From the NCBI RefSeq assembly GCF_002532045.1, contig NZ_NWTG01000003.1, forward strand, positions 434,001 through 498,000: 64,000 bases of DNA. Direction: 5' to 3'. The DNA is from Bradyrhizobium sp. C9. GTDB taxonomy: Bacteria > Pseudomonadota > Alphaproteobacteria > Rhizobiales > Xanthobacteraceae. Below, piece by piece: positions 34,365 to 43,162 of this stretch (its first letter is position 1; every line of letters begins with the position of its first letter). The notes below the pieces were generated by a model. It was not told the origin of the DNA, ran no database searches, and was given only the letters and a program-made list of their open reading frames with translations. Both the position numbers and the translations under genes were made by a program.

Positions 34365-35654
34365 CTATGCGAGCCGCAGCCGGCGGATGGTGAACAGCGA
34401 CCACAGGCTGAGCAGGCAGACACCGGTGAGGTAATAACCCGGTGCGAGCTCGCCGATCGGCGCGAAGCCGCCCATCCAGGTCATGATCGCCGGGCCCATG
34501 CCGCCGAACAATGTGACGCCGATATTGTAGCTGAGGCCGAGCCCGGTGGCACGCGTCGCCGCCGGAAACAGCTCCGACATCAGCGCGGCCAGCGGTCCAT
34601 AATACAGCGACTTGAGCACGCCGAGCCACAGCACGCCGATCAGGATGATGGTCGGCGTCGGCCTGCCCGTGAGCAGCAGGAAGGCCGGGAAGATCGAGAC
34701 CAGCAGCAGCGACGCAAACAGGATCATGTGGGTGGTGCGCCCGATCTTGTCGGAGACGAGGCCTGCGATCGGCGCCAGCAGCGCGACCGCCGTCTGCGCG
34801 GCGAATGCCGCGATGAAGCCGACCGAGGGCGCGAGGTTGAGCGTCTTCACCACATAGGTCGGCATATAGACGATCAGATAATTGACCGCGGTCGACACCG
34901 CGAGCGCGCCGATCGCAAGGATCGTCGCGAGCTTCTGCCGCGCGAACACTTCCCTCACCGGCGAGTCCTGCGTTCCGGCTGCCGGCGGCGGCGTCGCATC
35001 GTCGACATGGTTGCGGATGTAGATGCCGACCGGGCCGATCAGCACACCGAACAGGAACGGCAGCCGCCAGCCCCAGGATTGCAGATCCTCGGGGCTCATC
35101 AGCGAGGTCAGCAGCGCGCCGAAGCCCGCGCCGAGCAGGCCGCTGACGCCCTGGCTCGCGAACTGCCAGCTCGCCACGAAACCGCGTCGCTCCGGCATGT
35201 GCTCGACCAGGAACGCGGTCGAGGAGCCGAACTCGCCGCCCGCGGAAAAGCCCTGCACCAACCGCGCCAGCATCACCGCAACAGGCGCCAGGATGCCGAT
35301 GGTCTGGTAGGTCGGCATCAAGGCCAGCACCAGCGTGCCGAACGTCATCAGCACGATCGAGAGCATCAACGAGGCCTTGCGGCCGTGACGGTCGGCATAA
35401 GCGCCGAGCACGATGCCGCCGATCGGGCGGATCAGGAACGACAGGCCGAAGCTGCCGAAGGTCAGCAGCAGCGAGGTGGTCGGATCATTGGCCGGGAAGA
35501 ACGCCTTGGAGAGGTAGACCGCGAAATAGGCGTAGACCGAGATGTCGTACCATTCGAGCGCATTGCCGACCGAGGTCGCGACGATCAGGCGGGTGATGTT
35601 TTTCTTGTCGACCGCAGTTGCATGTTGAGAGTCGGCCGAAGTTGATAAAGTCAT
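34365..35654 (-). CDS. MHS-family MFS metabolite:proton symporter
   Basis: A 429-residue, 12-helix MFS transporter. Family motifs are VGNALEWYDISVYAYFAVYL in helix 1, RPIGGIVLGAYADRHGRKAS (motif A), GGEFGSSTAFLVEHMPERRG and GWRLPFLFGVLIGPVGIYIR. These are typical of the metabolite:H+ symporter group that carries citrate, 2-oxoglutarate, proline/betaine or shikimate. The ATG at 35654 has AAGGA about eight bases before it; the frame runs to 35699. It is alone between IclR and a repeat. Confidence 0.9.
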   Translation of the reverse strand: MTLSTSADSQHATAVDKKNITRLIVATSVGNALEWYDISVYAYFAVYLSKAFFPANDPTTSLLLTFGSFGLSFLIRPIGGIVLGAYADRHGRKASLMLSIVLMTFGTLVLALMPTYQTIGILAPVAVMLARLVQGFSAGGEFGSSTAFLVEHMPERRGFVASWQFASQGVSGLLGAGFGALLTSLMSPEDLQSWGWRLPFLFGVLIGPVGIYIRNHVDDATPPPAAGTQDSPVREVFARQKLATILAIGALAVSTAVNYLIVYMPTYVVKTLNLAPSVGFIAAFAAQTAVALLAPIAGLVSDKIGRTTHMILFASLLLVSIFPAFLLLTGRPTPTIILIGVLWLGVLKSLYYGPLAALMSELFPAATRATGLGLSYNIGVTLFGGMGPAIMTWMGGFAPIGELAPGYYLTGVCLLSLWSLFTIRRLRLA

Positions 35655-35730
35655 TCCGTTTTCCTTGCCGGCGTCGGACGCCAGTTGTCCGCTCGTCATG
35701 CCCGGCCTTGCCGGACATCCATGTATCGCC

Positions 35731-35834
35731 CGTCATCCTGAGGTGCGAACGGAGCGAGCCTCGAAGGATGCACGGCCCCGCTGGTGGCCGTCGATCCTTC
35801 GAGACGCGGCTGACGCCGCTCCTCAGGATGACGG
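35731..35834. repeat. Family A palindromic element, copy 5
   Basis: CGTCATCCTGAGGTGCGAAC with GCCTCGAAGGATGCACGGCC, mirrored by GATCCTTCGAGACGCGGC and CTCCTCAGGATGACGGG. It lies between the MHS symporter promoter and the M20 peptidase stop and is the most regular copy of this family here. Confidence 0.82.
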
Positions 35835-35854
35835 GTAAACAGCGGGCCCGTCCT

Positions 35855-37240
35855 TCACCCCTTGCGCTTTGCCTCGCCGAGATCCCAGAACAGGCCGGCC
35901 ATGATGGTCAGCGCCTCCTCGGTCACCGGCAGCAGGATGTGCTCGTCGGGCGCGTGCTGCGAGCAGCCCGGGTAGGAATGCGGCACCCAGATCGTCGGCA
36001 GGCCCAGCCCTTCCGAGAACACGTCGTTCGGCAGCGAGCCGCCGAAGTTCGGCAGCACCGCCGGCGCCTTGCCAGTGGTGGTGCGGATCGAGTTCGCCGC
36101 CCAGTCGATCCACGGGCTGTCCATGTCGGTGCGCGAGGCGCCAAAGCGCTGCGCGCCCGAGACCTCGACCATCGGGAAGCCGTTCTTGTGCAGATAGTCG
36201 CGCACCCCATCGATCACTTCGAGATACCTGGTGCCGACGACGAAGCGGAGCTGCAGCACCGCGTTCGCCTTGCCCGGAATGGCGTTGGCAGGCTTGTCGA
36301 TATTGCCTGACGACATCGCCAGCACTTCCAGCGTGTTCCAGGCGTAGAGCCGTTCGGCCGCGGTCAGGCCCTCCTCGCCCCAATCCTCCGCCAGCGCCGG
36401 TTCATCCGCCGTCGGCTTGATTTCGACGTCGGCGAGCGCGGCGCGGACGCGGTTCGAGATCGGCGGCGGTTTCAGGATCTCGAGCTTCATGCGCCCCTTG
36501 CCGTCGACCAGGCTCGCGATCGCGTTCACCAGAATCGTCGCCGGATTGGCCAGCACGCCGCCCCAATTGCCGGAATGGTTGCCACCCTCGCGCAGATTGA
36601 CGTCGAGATGGATGCGGTTGCCGCCGCGGCAGCCGAGGAAGATGGTCGGCCGGTCCGCCGACAGCCGCGGCCCGTCCGAGGCAATGAACAGATCGGCCTT
36701 CAGCTCGTCGCGATGCGCCCCGCAAACCTCGCGCAGATCGGGCGAGCCGATCTCCTCGCCGGTCTCGATGATGAACTTGGCGTTGAAGCCGAGCTTGCCG
36801 CCGCGCGCCTGCTTCACCGCGCGCAGTGCGGCCATGTTGATCGAATGCTGGCCCTTGTTGTCGGCGGTGCCCCGGCCATAGACCCGGTCGCCCTTGACCG
36901 TGGTCTGCCAGGGATTGAGCCCGTCGCGCCATTCGCCGACCATGCCGTCGACGACGTCGCCATGGCCGTAGGTCAGCACGGTCGGCCGCGCGGCATCCTC
37001 CTGGTAGTCGGCGATCAGATAGGGCCCGCGGCCGGTCGGCGACTCGATCAGCCGGGTCTTGAAATCGAGCTCGGCGAAGGCCGGCTGCAGATTCTCGACC
37101 AGATAGGCGCGCAGCGCATCGGCCTTGTCGGCATTCAGGCTCTCGGTCTGGTAGCCGACCCTGCGGTCCAGCTCCTGCAAGAACTGTCCCGATTGAAAAT
37201 GCTCTCGCACCTTTGCGATTGCGTCGGCCCGTGTCGCCAT
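35855..37240 (-). CDS. M20-family metallopeptidase / dipeptidase-like amidohydrolase
   Basis: A 461-residue M20 peptidase. Zinc-site segments are present: LTYGHGDVVDGMVGEW (His and bridging Asp), GRGTADNKGQHSINMAAL, ETGEEIGSPDLREV with the Glu-Glu pair, and a late SYPGCSQHAPDEHILL with the final His. The dimerisation domain is between, starting near FLGCRGGNRIHLDVN. Substrates of the family are dipeptides, acylated amino acids or carbamoyl compounds. AAGGA precedes the ATG at 37240. It is divergent from a flavin monooxygenase gene across 240 bases, so the two may share regulation. Confidence 0.92.
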   Translation of the reverse strand: MATRADAIAKVREHFQSGQFLQELDRRVGYQTESLNADKADALRAYLVENLQPAFAELDFKTRLIESPTGRGPYLIADYQEDAARPTVLTYGHGDVVDGMVGEWRDGLNPWQTTVKGDRVYGRGTADNKGQHSINMAALRAVKQARGGKLGFNAKFIIETGEEIGSPDLREVCGAHRDELKADLFIASDGPRLSADRPTIFLGCRGGNRIHLDVNLREGGNHSGNWGGVLANPATILVNAIASLVDGKGRMKLEILKPPPISNRVRAALADVEIKPTADEPALAEDWGEEGLTAAERLYAWNTLEVLAMSSGNIDKPANAIPGKANAVLQLRFVVGTRYLEVIDGVRDYLHKNGFPMVEVSGAQRFGASRTDMDSPWIDWAANSIRTTTGKAPAVLPNFGGSLPNDVFSEGLGLPTIWVPHSYPGCSQHAPDEHILLPVTEEALTIMAGLFWDLGEAKRKG

Positions 37241-37480
37241 GATTGTTCCTTCGTCAGGTCGCGTCTTGGCATGAACCCGCCGGATCGCTGCGTTGCACAG
37301 CCGGGTCATGCTCTGATGGCCGGCAACCTATCGGGATCGGCGCGCCACCGGAAGGGTGTGAATCGCGAAGGGGCCTTGCCAAAACGAGGGAAGTCGCAAC
37401 AAGTTGCTGCGGGACGCCCGGCATCCGACCGGGCAGCAGCATTCGAAGCAGCGCTCAAGGTTTCGACCAGGGTTTCGACA

Positions 37481-38860
37481 ATGACAAAACAAATCCGGCT
37501 CAACGCCTTTGCCATGAACTGCGTGGCGCATCAGTCGCCGGGGCTGTGGACCCATCCGCGCGACCGCACCAAGGACTACAACAAGCTGTCCTACTGGACC
37601 GATCTGGCGAAGACACTGGAGCGCGGCCGGTTCGACGGGCTGTTCCTCGCCGACGTGCTCGGCGTCTACGACGTCTACGCGGGCAATCCGGATGCGGCGC
37701 TGCGCAACGCGGCGCAGACCCCGGCCAACGAGCCGCTAATGCTGATCCCGGCGATGGCCGCGGTAACCGAAAATCTCGGCTTCGGCGTCACCAGCAACCT
37801 CTCCTTCGAGCCGCCCTACCCGTTCGCGCGGCGGATGTCGACGCTCGATCACCTCACCGGCGGCCGGGTCGGCTGGAACGTGGTGACGGGCTATCTCGAC
37901 AGTGCCGCGCGCGGTGCCGGCAAGGACAAGCAGACCGCGCATGACGACCGCTACGAGCTCGCCGACGAATATATGGAGCTGGTCTACAAGCTCTGGGAAG
38001 GCAGCTGGGAGGACGACGCCGCGATCCGCGACGTCGCGCGCGGCATCTTCACCGACCCTGCGAAGGTCCATCGGGTGCAGCACGAGGGCAGCAGCTACCG
38101 CCTCAACGCGATCCATCTGTCCGAACCGTCGCCGCAGCGCACGCCGGTGCTCTACCAGGCCGGCACCTCGCCGCGCGGCCGGCAGTTCGCCGCCGAGCAC
38201 GCCGAATGCGTCTTCATGTCGGGCCCGTCGGCGAAGGTGATCGGCCCGCGGGTGTCGGCGATCCGCGAGCTCGCCGCCGAGAAAGGCCGCAACGCGGCCG
38301 AGATCCTGATGTTCTCGATGATGTGCGTCGTGGTGGCGCCGACCGAAGCCGAGGCCAAGGCGAAATACGCCGAGTATCGCAGCCATATCAGCCACGAGGG
38401 CGCGCTGGCGCTGATGTCGGGCTGGACGGGTGTGGACTTCTCGACCTATTCGCTCGATCAGGAAGTCCGCCACGTGCAGAACGATGCCGGCCGCTCCGCG
38501 ATGGACAACGTCACCCGCGCCGATCCCGATCGGGTCTGGACCGTGCGCGAGGTCGCCGAGCATGTCGGCATCGGCGGCGCCGGCCCCGTGGTGGTCGGTT
38601 CGCCCGAGCAGGTCGCCGACAAGATCGAGCAATGGTTCGAGGACACCGACGTCGACGGCCTCAACGTCGCGTTTGCGATTTCGCCCGGCGATTTCGAGGA
38701 TATCGCCGACATGCTGGTGCCGGAGCTCGTCAAGCGCGGCCGCTACAAACGGGAGTACGCCAAGGGCACGCTGCGCGAGAAGTTGTTCGGCGCCGGCCGC
38801 GCCAGACTCGACGACACGCACCCGGCGGGGCGATATCGGGTGAAGAGTGCGGCGGAGTAG
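37481..38860 (+). CDS. LLM-class flavin-dependent monooxygenase, second copy
   Basis: A 459-residue FMNH2-dependent monooxygenase of the NtaA/SnaA/DszA subgroup, related to but distinct from the product at 5926. Typical segments are LAKTLERGRFDGLFLADVLG, YPFARRMSTLDHLTGGRVGW with NVVTGYLDSAARGAG, DDRYELADEYMELVYKLWEG, and VLYQAGTSPRGRQFAAEHAE. The ATG at 37481 lacks a strong ribosome site; the open frame extends far upstream but loses all family similarity. No flavin reductase is encoded nearby. A palindromic repeat follows at once. Confidence 0.9.
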   Translation: MTKQIRLNAFAMNCVAHQSPGLWTHPRDRTKDYNKLSYWTDLAKTLERGRFDGLFLADVLGVYDVYAGNPDAALRNAAQTPANEPLMLIPAMAAVTENLGFGVTSNLSFEPPYPFARRMSTLDHLTGGRVGWNVVTGYLDSAARGAGKDKQTAHDDRYELADEYMELVYKLWEGSWEDDAAIRDVARGIFTDPAKVHRVQHEGSSYRLNAIHLSEPSPQRTPVLYQAGTSPRGRQFAAEHAECVFMSGPSAKVIGPRVSAIRELAAEKGRNAAEILMFSMMCVVVAPTEAEAKAKYAEYRSHISHEGALALMSGWTGVDFSTYSLDQEVRHVQNDAGRSAMDNVTRADPDRVWTVREVAEHVGIGGAGPVVVGSPEQVADKIEQWFEDTDVDGLNVAFAISPGDFEDIADMLVPELVKRGRYKREYAKGTLREKLFGAGRARLDDTHPAGRYRVKSAAE

Positions 38861-38863
38861 GTG

Positions 38864-38967
38864 CGTAGGGTGGGTTAGCGAAGCGTAACCCACCATCTTC
38901 GTCCAGCAACCACCGGTGCGGATGAGAGACCGGCGGTGGGTTACGCCTTCGGTTAACCCACCCTACG
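38864..38967. repeat. Imperfect-palindrome element (GTAGGGTGGGTTA family)
   Basis: CGTAGGGTGGGTTAGCGAAG and CGTAACCCACC are mirrored by GGTGGGTTACGCC and GGTTAACCCACCCTACG. It lies between the convergent monooxygenase and ThDP-enzyme genes and could fold into one long hairpin ending both transcripts. Confidence 0.8.
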
Positions 38968-38979
38968 GTTCTGAGTTCG

Positions 38980-40644
38980 TCAATTCACCGAATTGCTGAC
39001 CATCACCTCGATCAGCTTCGCACCGGGGCGGCTGAATGCCGACTTCATCACACCCTTCAGTTCCTGCGGGTCGGTGACCTTGATCGCCTCGAGTCCGAGC
39101 GAGCGGGCGACGCCGGTGAAATCGACCGGTGGATCGATGAAATCCATGCCGACATAATTGTCGTCGCCGTGGAAGGCGAGCAGGCGCTGCTTGATGATGC
39201 GGTAGCCGCCATTGTTGACGATGACGAAGGTCAGCGGCAGCTTGTGATTGGCCGCGGTCCACAGCGACTGGATCGAATACATCGACGAGCCGTCGCCGGA
39301 ATAGCACACCACCGGGCGCTGCGGATTGGCGAGACTGACGCCGACCGCGGCCGGCAGGCCCCAGCCGATGCCGCCGGAAGCGAGCGCGTGATAGCCGAAG
39401 CGGTCGCGATGCGGGCGTAAGCCGAGGATCTGCCGCGACGAGGTCAGGCCCTCGTCGACCAGGATCGCGTTATCCGGCATCGCCTCTACGACCTGCAGCG
39501 CCAACCAATCCGGATCGATCGGCGAGGTCTGGCTCGCCTTCGAGATCTGCTCGACCAGCGCCTTGCGCTTCGCCGCCCAGTTCTTCGTCGACAGCGCCGC
39601 GAGGCCCTGCTTCGCACGTGTCTCCAGCGCGCCGCCGCCGAGCTCCTTCAATGCCGGGACCAGCGCGCGCAGCGTTTCCTTCACGTCCGCCTTCACCGCG
39701 ATCTCGGCGCCATAGTTCCTGGCGAGATCACTGTCGACCAGACCGACCTGCACGATCGAGAGCCCGTCGGGCAGCGGGTCGACCTCGCTATAGACCGACA
39801 TCCGCAGCGGGTCGCCGCCGAGCGCGATCAACAGATCATACGGCGCCAGCACATCGCGCGCGACCTTCTGCAGCCGCGCGATCGCGCCCATGAAGCTCGG
39901 GCTCTCGGAGAGGAAATGCGAACCATAAGGCGTCGGCGATTGCCAGGCCGGGCAGCCCAGCGTCTCGGCCAGATCGGCGGCCTCGCGCAGCGCGTCGCTC
40001 TTGACGATCTCGTCGCCGACGACGATCACCGGGCGCTCGGCTTTCAGGATGCGCGCGGCCAGCGCCTTCAAGGAATCTTCCGACGGCCGGACCCGCGTGT
40101 CGATCCGGGTGGAGCGGCCGAGCTCGATGCCGGCCTCGGCGTTGAGAATGTCGCCGGGCAGCGAGATGAACACCGGTCCCATCGGCGGCGTGGTCGCGAT
40201 CTTGGCGGCGCGGCGCACGATGCGCGGCAGGTCCTCGAGCCGCGTCACCTCGACCGCCCATTTCACCAAGGGCGTGGCCATCTGCACCAGCGGGCCATAG
40301 AGCACCGGCTCGGTCAGGCCGTGGCCCTGTTCCTGCTGGCCGGCGGTGAGGATCAAAGGCGTGCCGGTGAAGCTCGCATTGTAGAGCGAGCCCATCGCAT
40401 TGCCGAGGCCGGGCGCGACATGGACGTTGCAGGCGACCAGCTTGCCGGAGGCGCGGCTGAAACCATCGGCCATCGCGACGACCAGGCTCTCCTGCATCGC
40501 CATCACATAGGTGAGGTCAGGATGATCCTTCAGCGCATGCATGATCGGCAATTCGGTGGTGCCGGGATTGCCGAACAGATGCGTGACGCCCTCGTCCTTC
40601 AACAGCGCCAGGAAAGCCGAGCGGCCGGTTATGCGATTCTTCAT
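38980..40644 (-). CDS. ThDP-dependent enzyme, benzoylformate-decarboxylase-like
   Basis: A 554-residue three-domain thiamine-diphosphate enzyme. The N-terminal domain has the catalytic Glu in HLFGNPGTTELPIMHALK, and NVHVAPGLGNAMGSLYNASF. The C-terminal domain has GGIGWGLPAAVGVSLANP and the ThDP-metal motif from GDGSSMYSIQS to NNGGYRIIKQRL. The N-terminal GNPGTTE and the HVAPGLGNA stretch resemble benzoylformate decarboxylases and acetolactate-synthase-like proteins; the FAD-domain signature is not obvious. A strong GGAGGG ribosome site lies before the ATG at 40644. A role in aromatic 2-oxoacid decarboxylation is inferred. Confidence 0.85.
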   Translation of the reverse strand: MKNRITGRSAFLALLKDEGVTHLFGNPGTTELPIMHALKDHPDLTYVMAMQESLVVAMADGFSRASGKLVACNVHVAPGLGNAMGSLYNASFTGTPLILTAGQQEQGHGLTEPVLYGPLVQMATPLVKWAVEVTRLEDLPRIVRRAAKIATTPPMGPVFISLPGDILNAEAGIELGRSTRIDTRVRPSEDSLKALAARILKAERPVIVVGDEIVKSDALREAADLAETLGCPAWQSPTPYGSHFLSESPSFMGAIARLQKVARDVLAPYDLLIALGGDPLRMSVYSEVDPLPDGLSIVQVGLVDSDLARNYGAEIAVKADVKETLRALVPALKELGGGALETRAKQGLAALSTKNWAAKRKALVEQISKASQTSPIDPDWLALQVVEAMPDNAILVDEGLTSSRQILGLRPHRDRFGYHALASGGIGWGLPAAVGVSLANPQRPVVCYSGDGSSMYSIQSLWTAANHKLPLTFVIVNNGGYRIIKQRLLAFHGDDNYVGMDFIDPPVDFTGVARSLGLEAIKVTDPQELKGVMKSAFSRPGAKLIEVMVSNSVN

Positions 40645-40972
40645 GTTCCCTCCAGGCCTGCCGGCGCGTTGGCCGACGGCGCCGGGGGAGATGACCAAAC
40701 TTGCGCCGGGGGAGCAATCGAGCGGTCGGTCATGGCCGCATTCCCCCGGCGCGCGCCTGGCACTCCGGGCTCATCATTTCACTCCGCTGGCCGGTCCCTC
40801 GAAAGCCGGCGTTGGCAGACGTGAACCTCGACGGGAGCCATCGAATTGCGCGGCCGGCTTTAACGCTACTTTAGCCAGAGTGTCCTAAAGCGACGATGGT
40901 TTGCCTTCATCAAGCACACAGACAAGCATGCAGGGCCCGCAGGCGGCTCGTTTCGATCGCGGGGGTTCAGTC
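40645..40972. other. Divergent intergenic region, no gene seen
   Basis: This 328-base gap separates the ThDP-enzyme gene (minus) and the large membrane-protein gene (plus). I see no repeat, hairpin or convincing small gene; the stretch TTTAACGCTACTTTAGCC near 40859 is the most A/T-rich part and may hold the rightward promoter. Confidence 0.4.
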
Positions 40973-42457
40973 ATGGACGCGCTGGCGGCCTGGAACGGAA
41001 CCAGGCTCGATAGAGGACCGGGAACGATCGGGCTCGAGAAGCCGGGTCTCTATGTCTTCCTGATCGCAGCCACGTCTCTGTACTACCTGTCGAACGGGCC
41101 GCTCCTGCTCGGCCACCTTGATCTCGGATGGCACCTCGCCGCCGGAGACCTGATCAGGGAACGCGGCAACGTCCCCTTTCAGGATCCATGGTCATTCACC
41201 CTCGGCGACAGGCAATGGTACAATTTGTCCTGGCTTTGGGACGTGCTCGCCAGCGTGGTGTTTCAATACACGGGGTATATCGGACTCACGCTGTCAGTCG
41301 TTGCATGTGGCGCCGTCATCACCGGATATCTTGCATCGATCTGCCTGCGCAGCGGCGCCTCGACACTCGCGGTCGGCATTTCCGTTCTCGCCGCGTGCTT
41401 GCTTTACCCGGCGTTCGTGACCGCGCCGAATTCCTATCTCGCCGCTTCGCCGAACACCCCGACCATGCTGTTCTGCGTCGTTTTCTACGCAGAGTGCCTG
41501 AAGCGAACCAGATGGTTCCTGCTGCCGGTGATGATGGTCCTGTGGGCCAATCTGCATGGCGGCTTTGTGCTCGGGCTTTTCGTCATCGGCTTTTTTGGCG
41601 CCATGTCCGTGCTCAGGCGGGACTGGGCCGGCGTGAGGATCTACAGTTTCGCAGCAGCCGGCTGTCTTGTCGCAATCCTGATCAATCCGCTCGGCTGGCA
41701 CATCTACGACGGCGTCACCACCACGCTGGGCCATTTTGCGCAGGCGAACATCACCGAGTGGTGGTCTTATTCGGCGAACTTCAGCGTGCCCGGAAGCATT
41801 CCCGGCATCGTCTACATCGCGATATTCGCCGCGTTCGAGCTGCGCCATCCGGCTGCCTCGCCCGCTCCTCTGGAGTCGCGGCTGCTGTCCTGGCTGTTCC
41901 TGCTGCTGGGATTCTATCAGTACCGGTACATGTCGTTCTTCTTCATGTTCGCAACGGTGCCGCTGGCGCTCCACATCGACCGGGTGCTGCCCAAGCAGCT
42001 GAACGACCTCAAGGTCCAGAGCTCGCTCCTGGTTGTCGGCATCGTCGGAATGTGCGCGCTGCCGCTGACCTTGATGTACGTCAAGCCGGCGCTCGCGATG
42101 CCGCAGCTGCTCTCGGAACGGGATGCGCGCTATCTTCAAAGCCATTTTCCGCATGCACGGCTGCTGAACCACTGGAACGTCGGCGGGCTCCTGATCTTCT
42201 ACACGCGGGGCGCGGTGCCGGTGTTCGTCGACGGCCGGTCGGCCACCGCCTATCCCGATGAGCTGCTGCGCGACTATTTCAGCCTGATCAAATGGGAGAT
42301 CGACGAGGCCGCCTGGGACGCCGTGCTCGCCAAGTACAAGATCGATACGGTGCTCTGGGTGAAGGCGCACGAACCGCTGAAGCGGTTCCTCGTGGACAAG
42401 AGAGGGTGGACCGAGGAATACGTAGGGTCGGAAGAGGTCATCTACGCAAAGCACTGA
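40973..42457 (+). CDS. Polytopic membrane protein, possible GT-C-type glycosyltransferase
   Basis: A 494-residue protein with about ten hydrophobic helices and a soluble C-terminal domain of about 120 residues. An acidic, aromatic-rich first loop, HLDLGWHLAAGDLIRERG, then VPFQDPWSFT and WYNLSWLWDVL, resembles the catalytic-loop layout of GT-C lipid-linked-sugar transferases and related uncharacterised proteins. The C-terminal part ends with a cluster HFPHARLLNHWNVGGLLIFY and VFVDGRSATAYPDELLRDYF, also seen in that group. The start at 40973 follows a G-rich ribosome site. It stands alone; base use is slightly less GC-rich than the neighbours. Function is tentative. Confidence 0.72.
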   Translation: MDALAAWNGTRLDRGPGTIGLEKPGLYVFLIAATSLYYLSNGPLLLGHLDLGWHLAAGDLIRERGNVPFQDPWSFTLGDRQWYNLSWLWDVLASVVFQYTGYIGLTLSVVACGAVITGYLASICLRSGASTLAVGISVLAACLLYPAFVTAPNSYLAASPNTPTMLFCVVFYAECLKRTRWFLLPVMMVLWANLHGGFVLGLFVIGFFGAMSVLRRDWAGVRIYSFAAAGCLVAILINPLGWHIYDGVTTTLGHFAQANITEWWSYSANFSVPGSIPGIVYIAIFAAFELRHPAASPAPLESRLLSWLFLLLGFYQYRYMSFFFMFATVPLALHIDRVLPKQLNDLKVQSSLLVVGIVGMCALPLTLMYVKPALAMPQLLSERDARYLQSHFPHARLLNHWNVGGLLIFYTRGAVPVFVDGRSATAYPDELLRDYFSLIKWEIDEAAWDAVLAKYKIDTVLWVKAHEPLKRFLVDKRGWTEEYVGSEEVIYAKH

Positions 42458-42502
42458 CGCAGCCAGAGCATCGGTCCTGATTCAATCAGCACCGAAAATG
42501 AG

Positions 42503-43018
42503 CTAGAACATGCCCTCGCGCTCGCTGCGCTTCTTCTTTTTCGAACGCTGCCAGACCACGCCGGGATAGCCCTTCAGCGGCACCAGCGGCTCGCCGGTGT
42601 AGGCCCACTCCTGCAATTCCTCGATCGCGATGTGATAGAGCGGCTGCCGGCCGGTGCGCCCCGAAAACAGCGCGCGCGGAATGTTCACCATGTGCGGCGA
42701 CCGCGCGCGCTCGTAGATGATGGGCGTGCCGCAATTGGCGCAGAAGCTGCGCGCGGTCTTGCTTTTCGTGTCCTCATAGCGCGAGAGCTCGCTTTCGCCC
42801 TGCGTGATGCGGAAACGCTTCTTCCAGCTGCCGACATAGGTCGCATAGACCGCGCCATGGGCGCGGCGGCTCGCGGCGGTGTGATCGTGCCAGGCCCAGC
42901 GCGCCGGCACGTCGATCTCGAACCGCACCTTGCCGCACAGGCACTGGCCGGCCGCGGGCTTCGCCAGCGCCACCGGTTTTGATTTCTTTGTCGGCTCGAA
43001 TTCGTCGTCCGGAAACAT
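42503..43018 (-). CDS. GFA/CENP-V-family zinc-binding protein
   Basis: A 171-residue protein of the glutathione-dependent formaldehyde-activating (GFA) superfamily. Zinc-site cysteines appear in AGQCLCGKVRFEID and SFCANCGTPIIYE, and the strand FRITQGESELSRYEDTKSKT is typical. The middle Cys pair expected in full GFA (near residue 48) is missing: HTAASRRAHGA stands there. One zinc site may therefore be reduced, which is common in this broad family. The C-terminus is very basic (RSKKKKRSEREG). The function is unknown; few members truly act on formaldehyde. Confidence 0.82.
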   Translation of the reverse strand: MFPDDEFEPTKKSKPVALAKPAAGQCLCGKVRFEIDVPARWAWHDHTAASRRAHGAVYATYVGSWKKRFRITQGESELSRYEDTKSKTARSFCANCGTPIIYERARSPHMVNIPRALFSGRTGRQPLYHIAIEELQEWAYTGEPLVPLKGYPGVVWQRSKKKKRSEREGMF

Positions 43019-43050
43019 CGGGGTCTCCCGGTTTTGCTGGCCGAGCTATC

Positions 43051-43139
43051 GTAGCCCGGATGCAGCGCAGCGAAATCCGGGAACGGTTGATCCGCCGATA
43101 CAGAGCCCCCGGATTGCGCTCCGCTGCATCCGGGCTACG
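43051..43139. repeat. Imperfect-palindrome element (GTAGCCCGGATG family)
   Basis: GTAGCCCGGATGCAGCGCAG and CGAAATCCGGG at left; CCCCGGATTGCGCTCCGCTG and CATCCGGGCTAC at right. A regular mirrored pair around about 25 bases, between the Old Yellow Enzyme stop and the GFA gene start. Confidence 0.82.
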
Positions 43140-43162
43140 AGACTATCCGAGCGACGAGGCCC

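Noticed and set aside
36575..37480. Long N-terminal extension of the second flavin monooxygenase
   Set aside because: The extension is antisense to the M20 peptidase gene and has no similarity to the family; the enzyme starts at 37481.
42473..42493. GGTCCTGATTCAATCAGCACC palindrome as terminator between the membrane-protein and GFA genes
   Set aside because: There is no T-run on either side and one stem pair is mismatched, so a terminator is not well supported.
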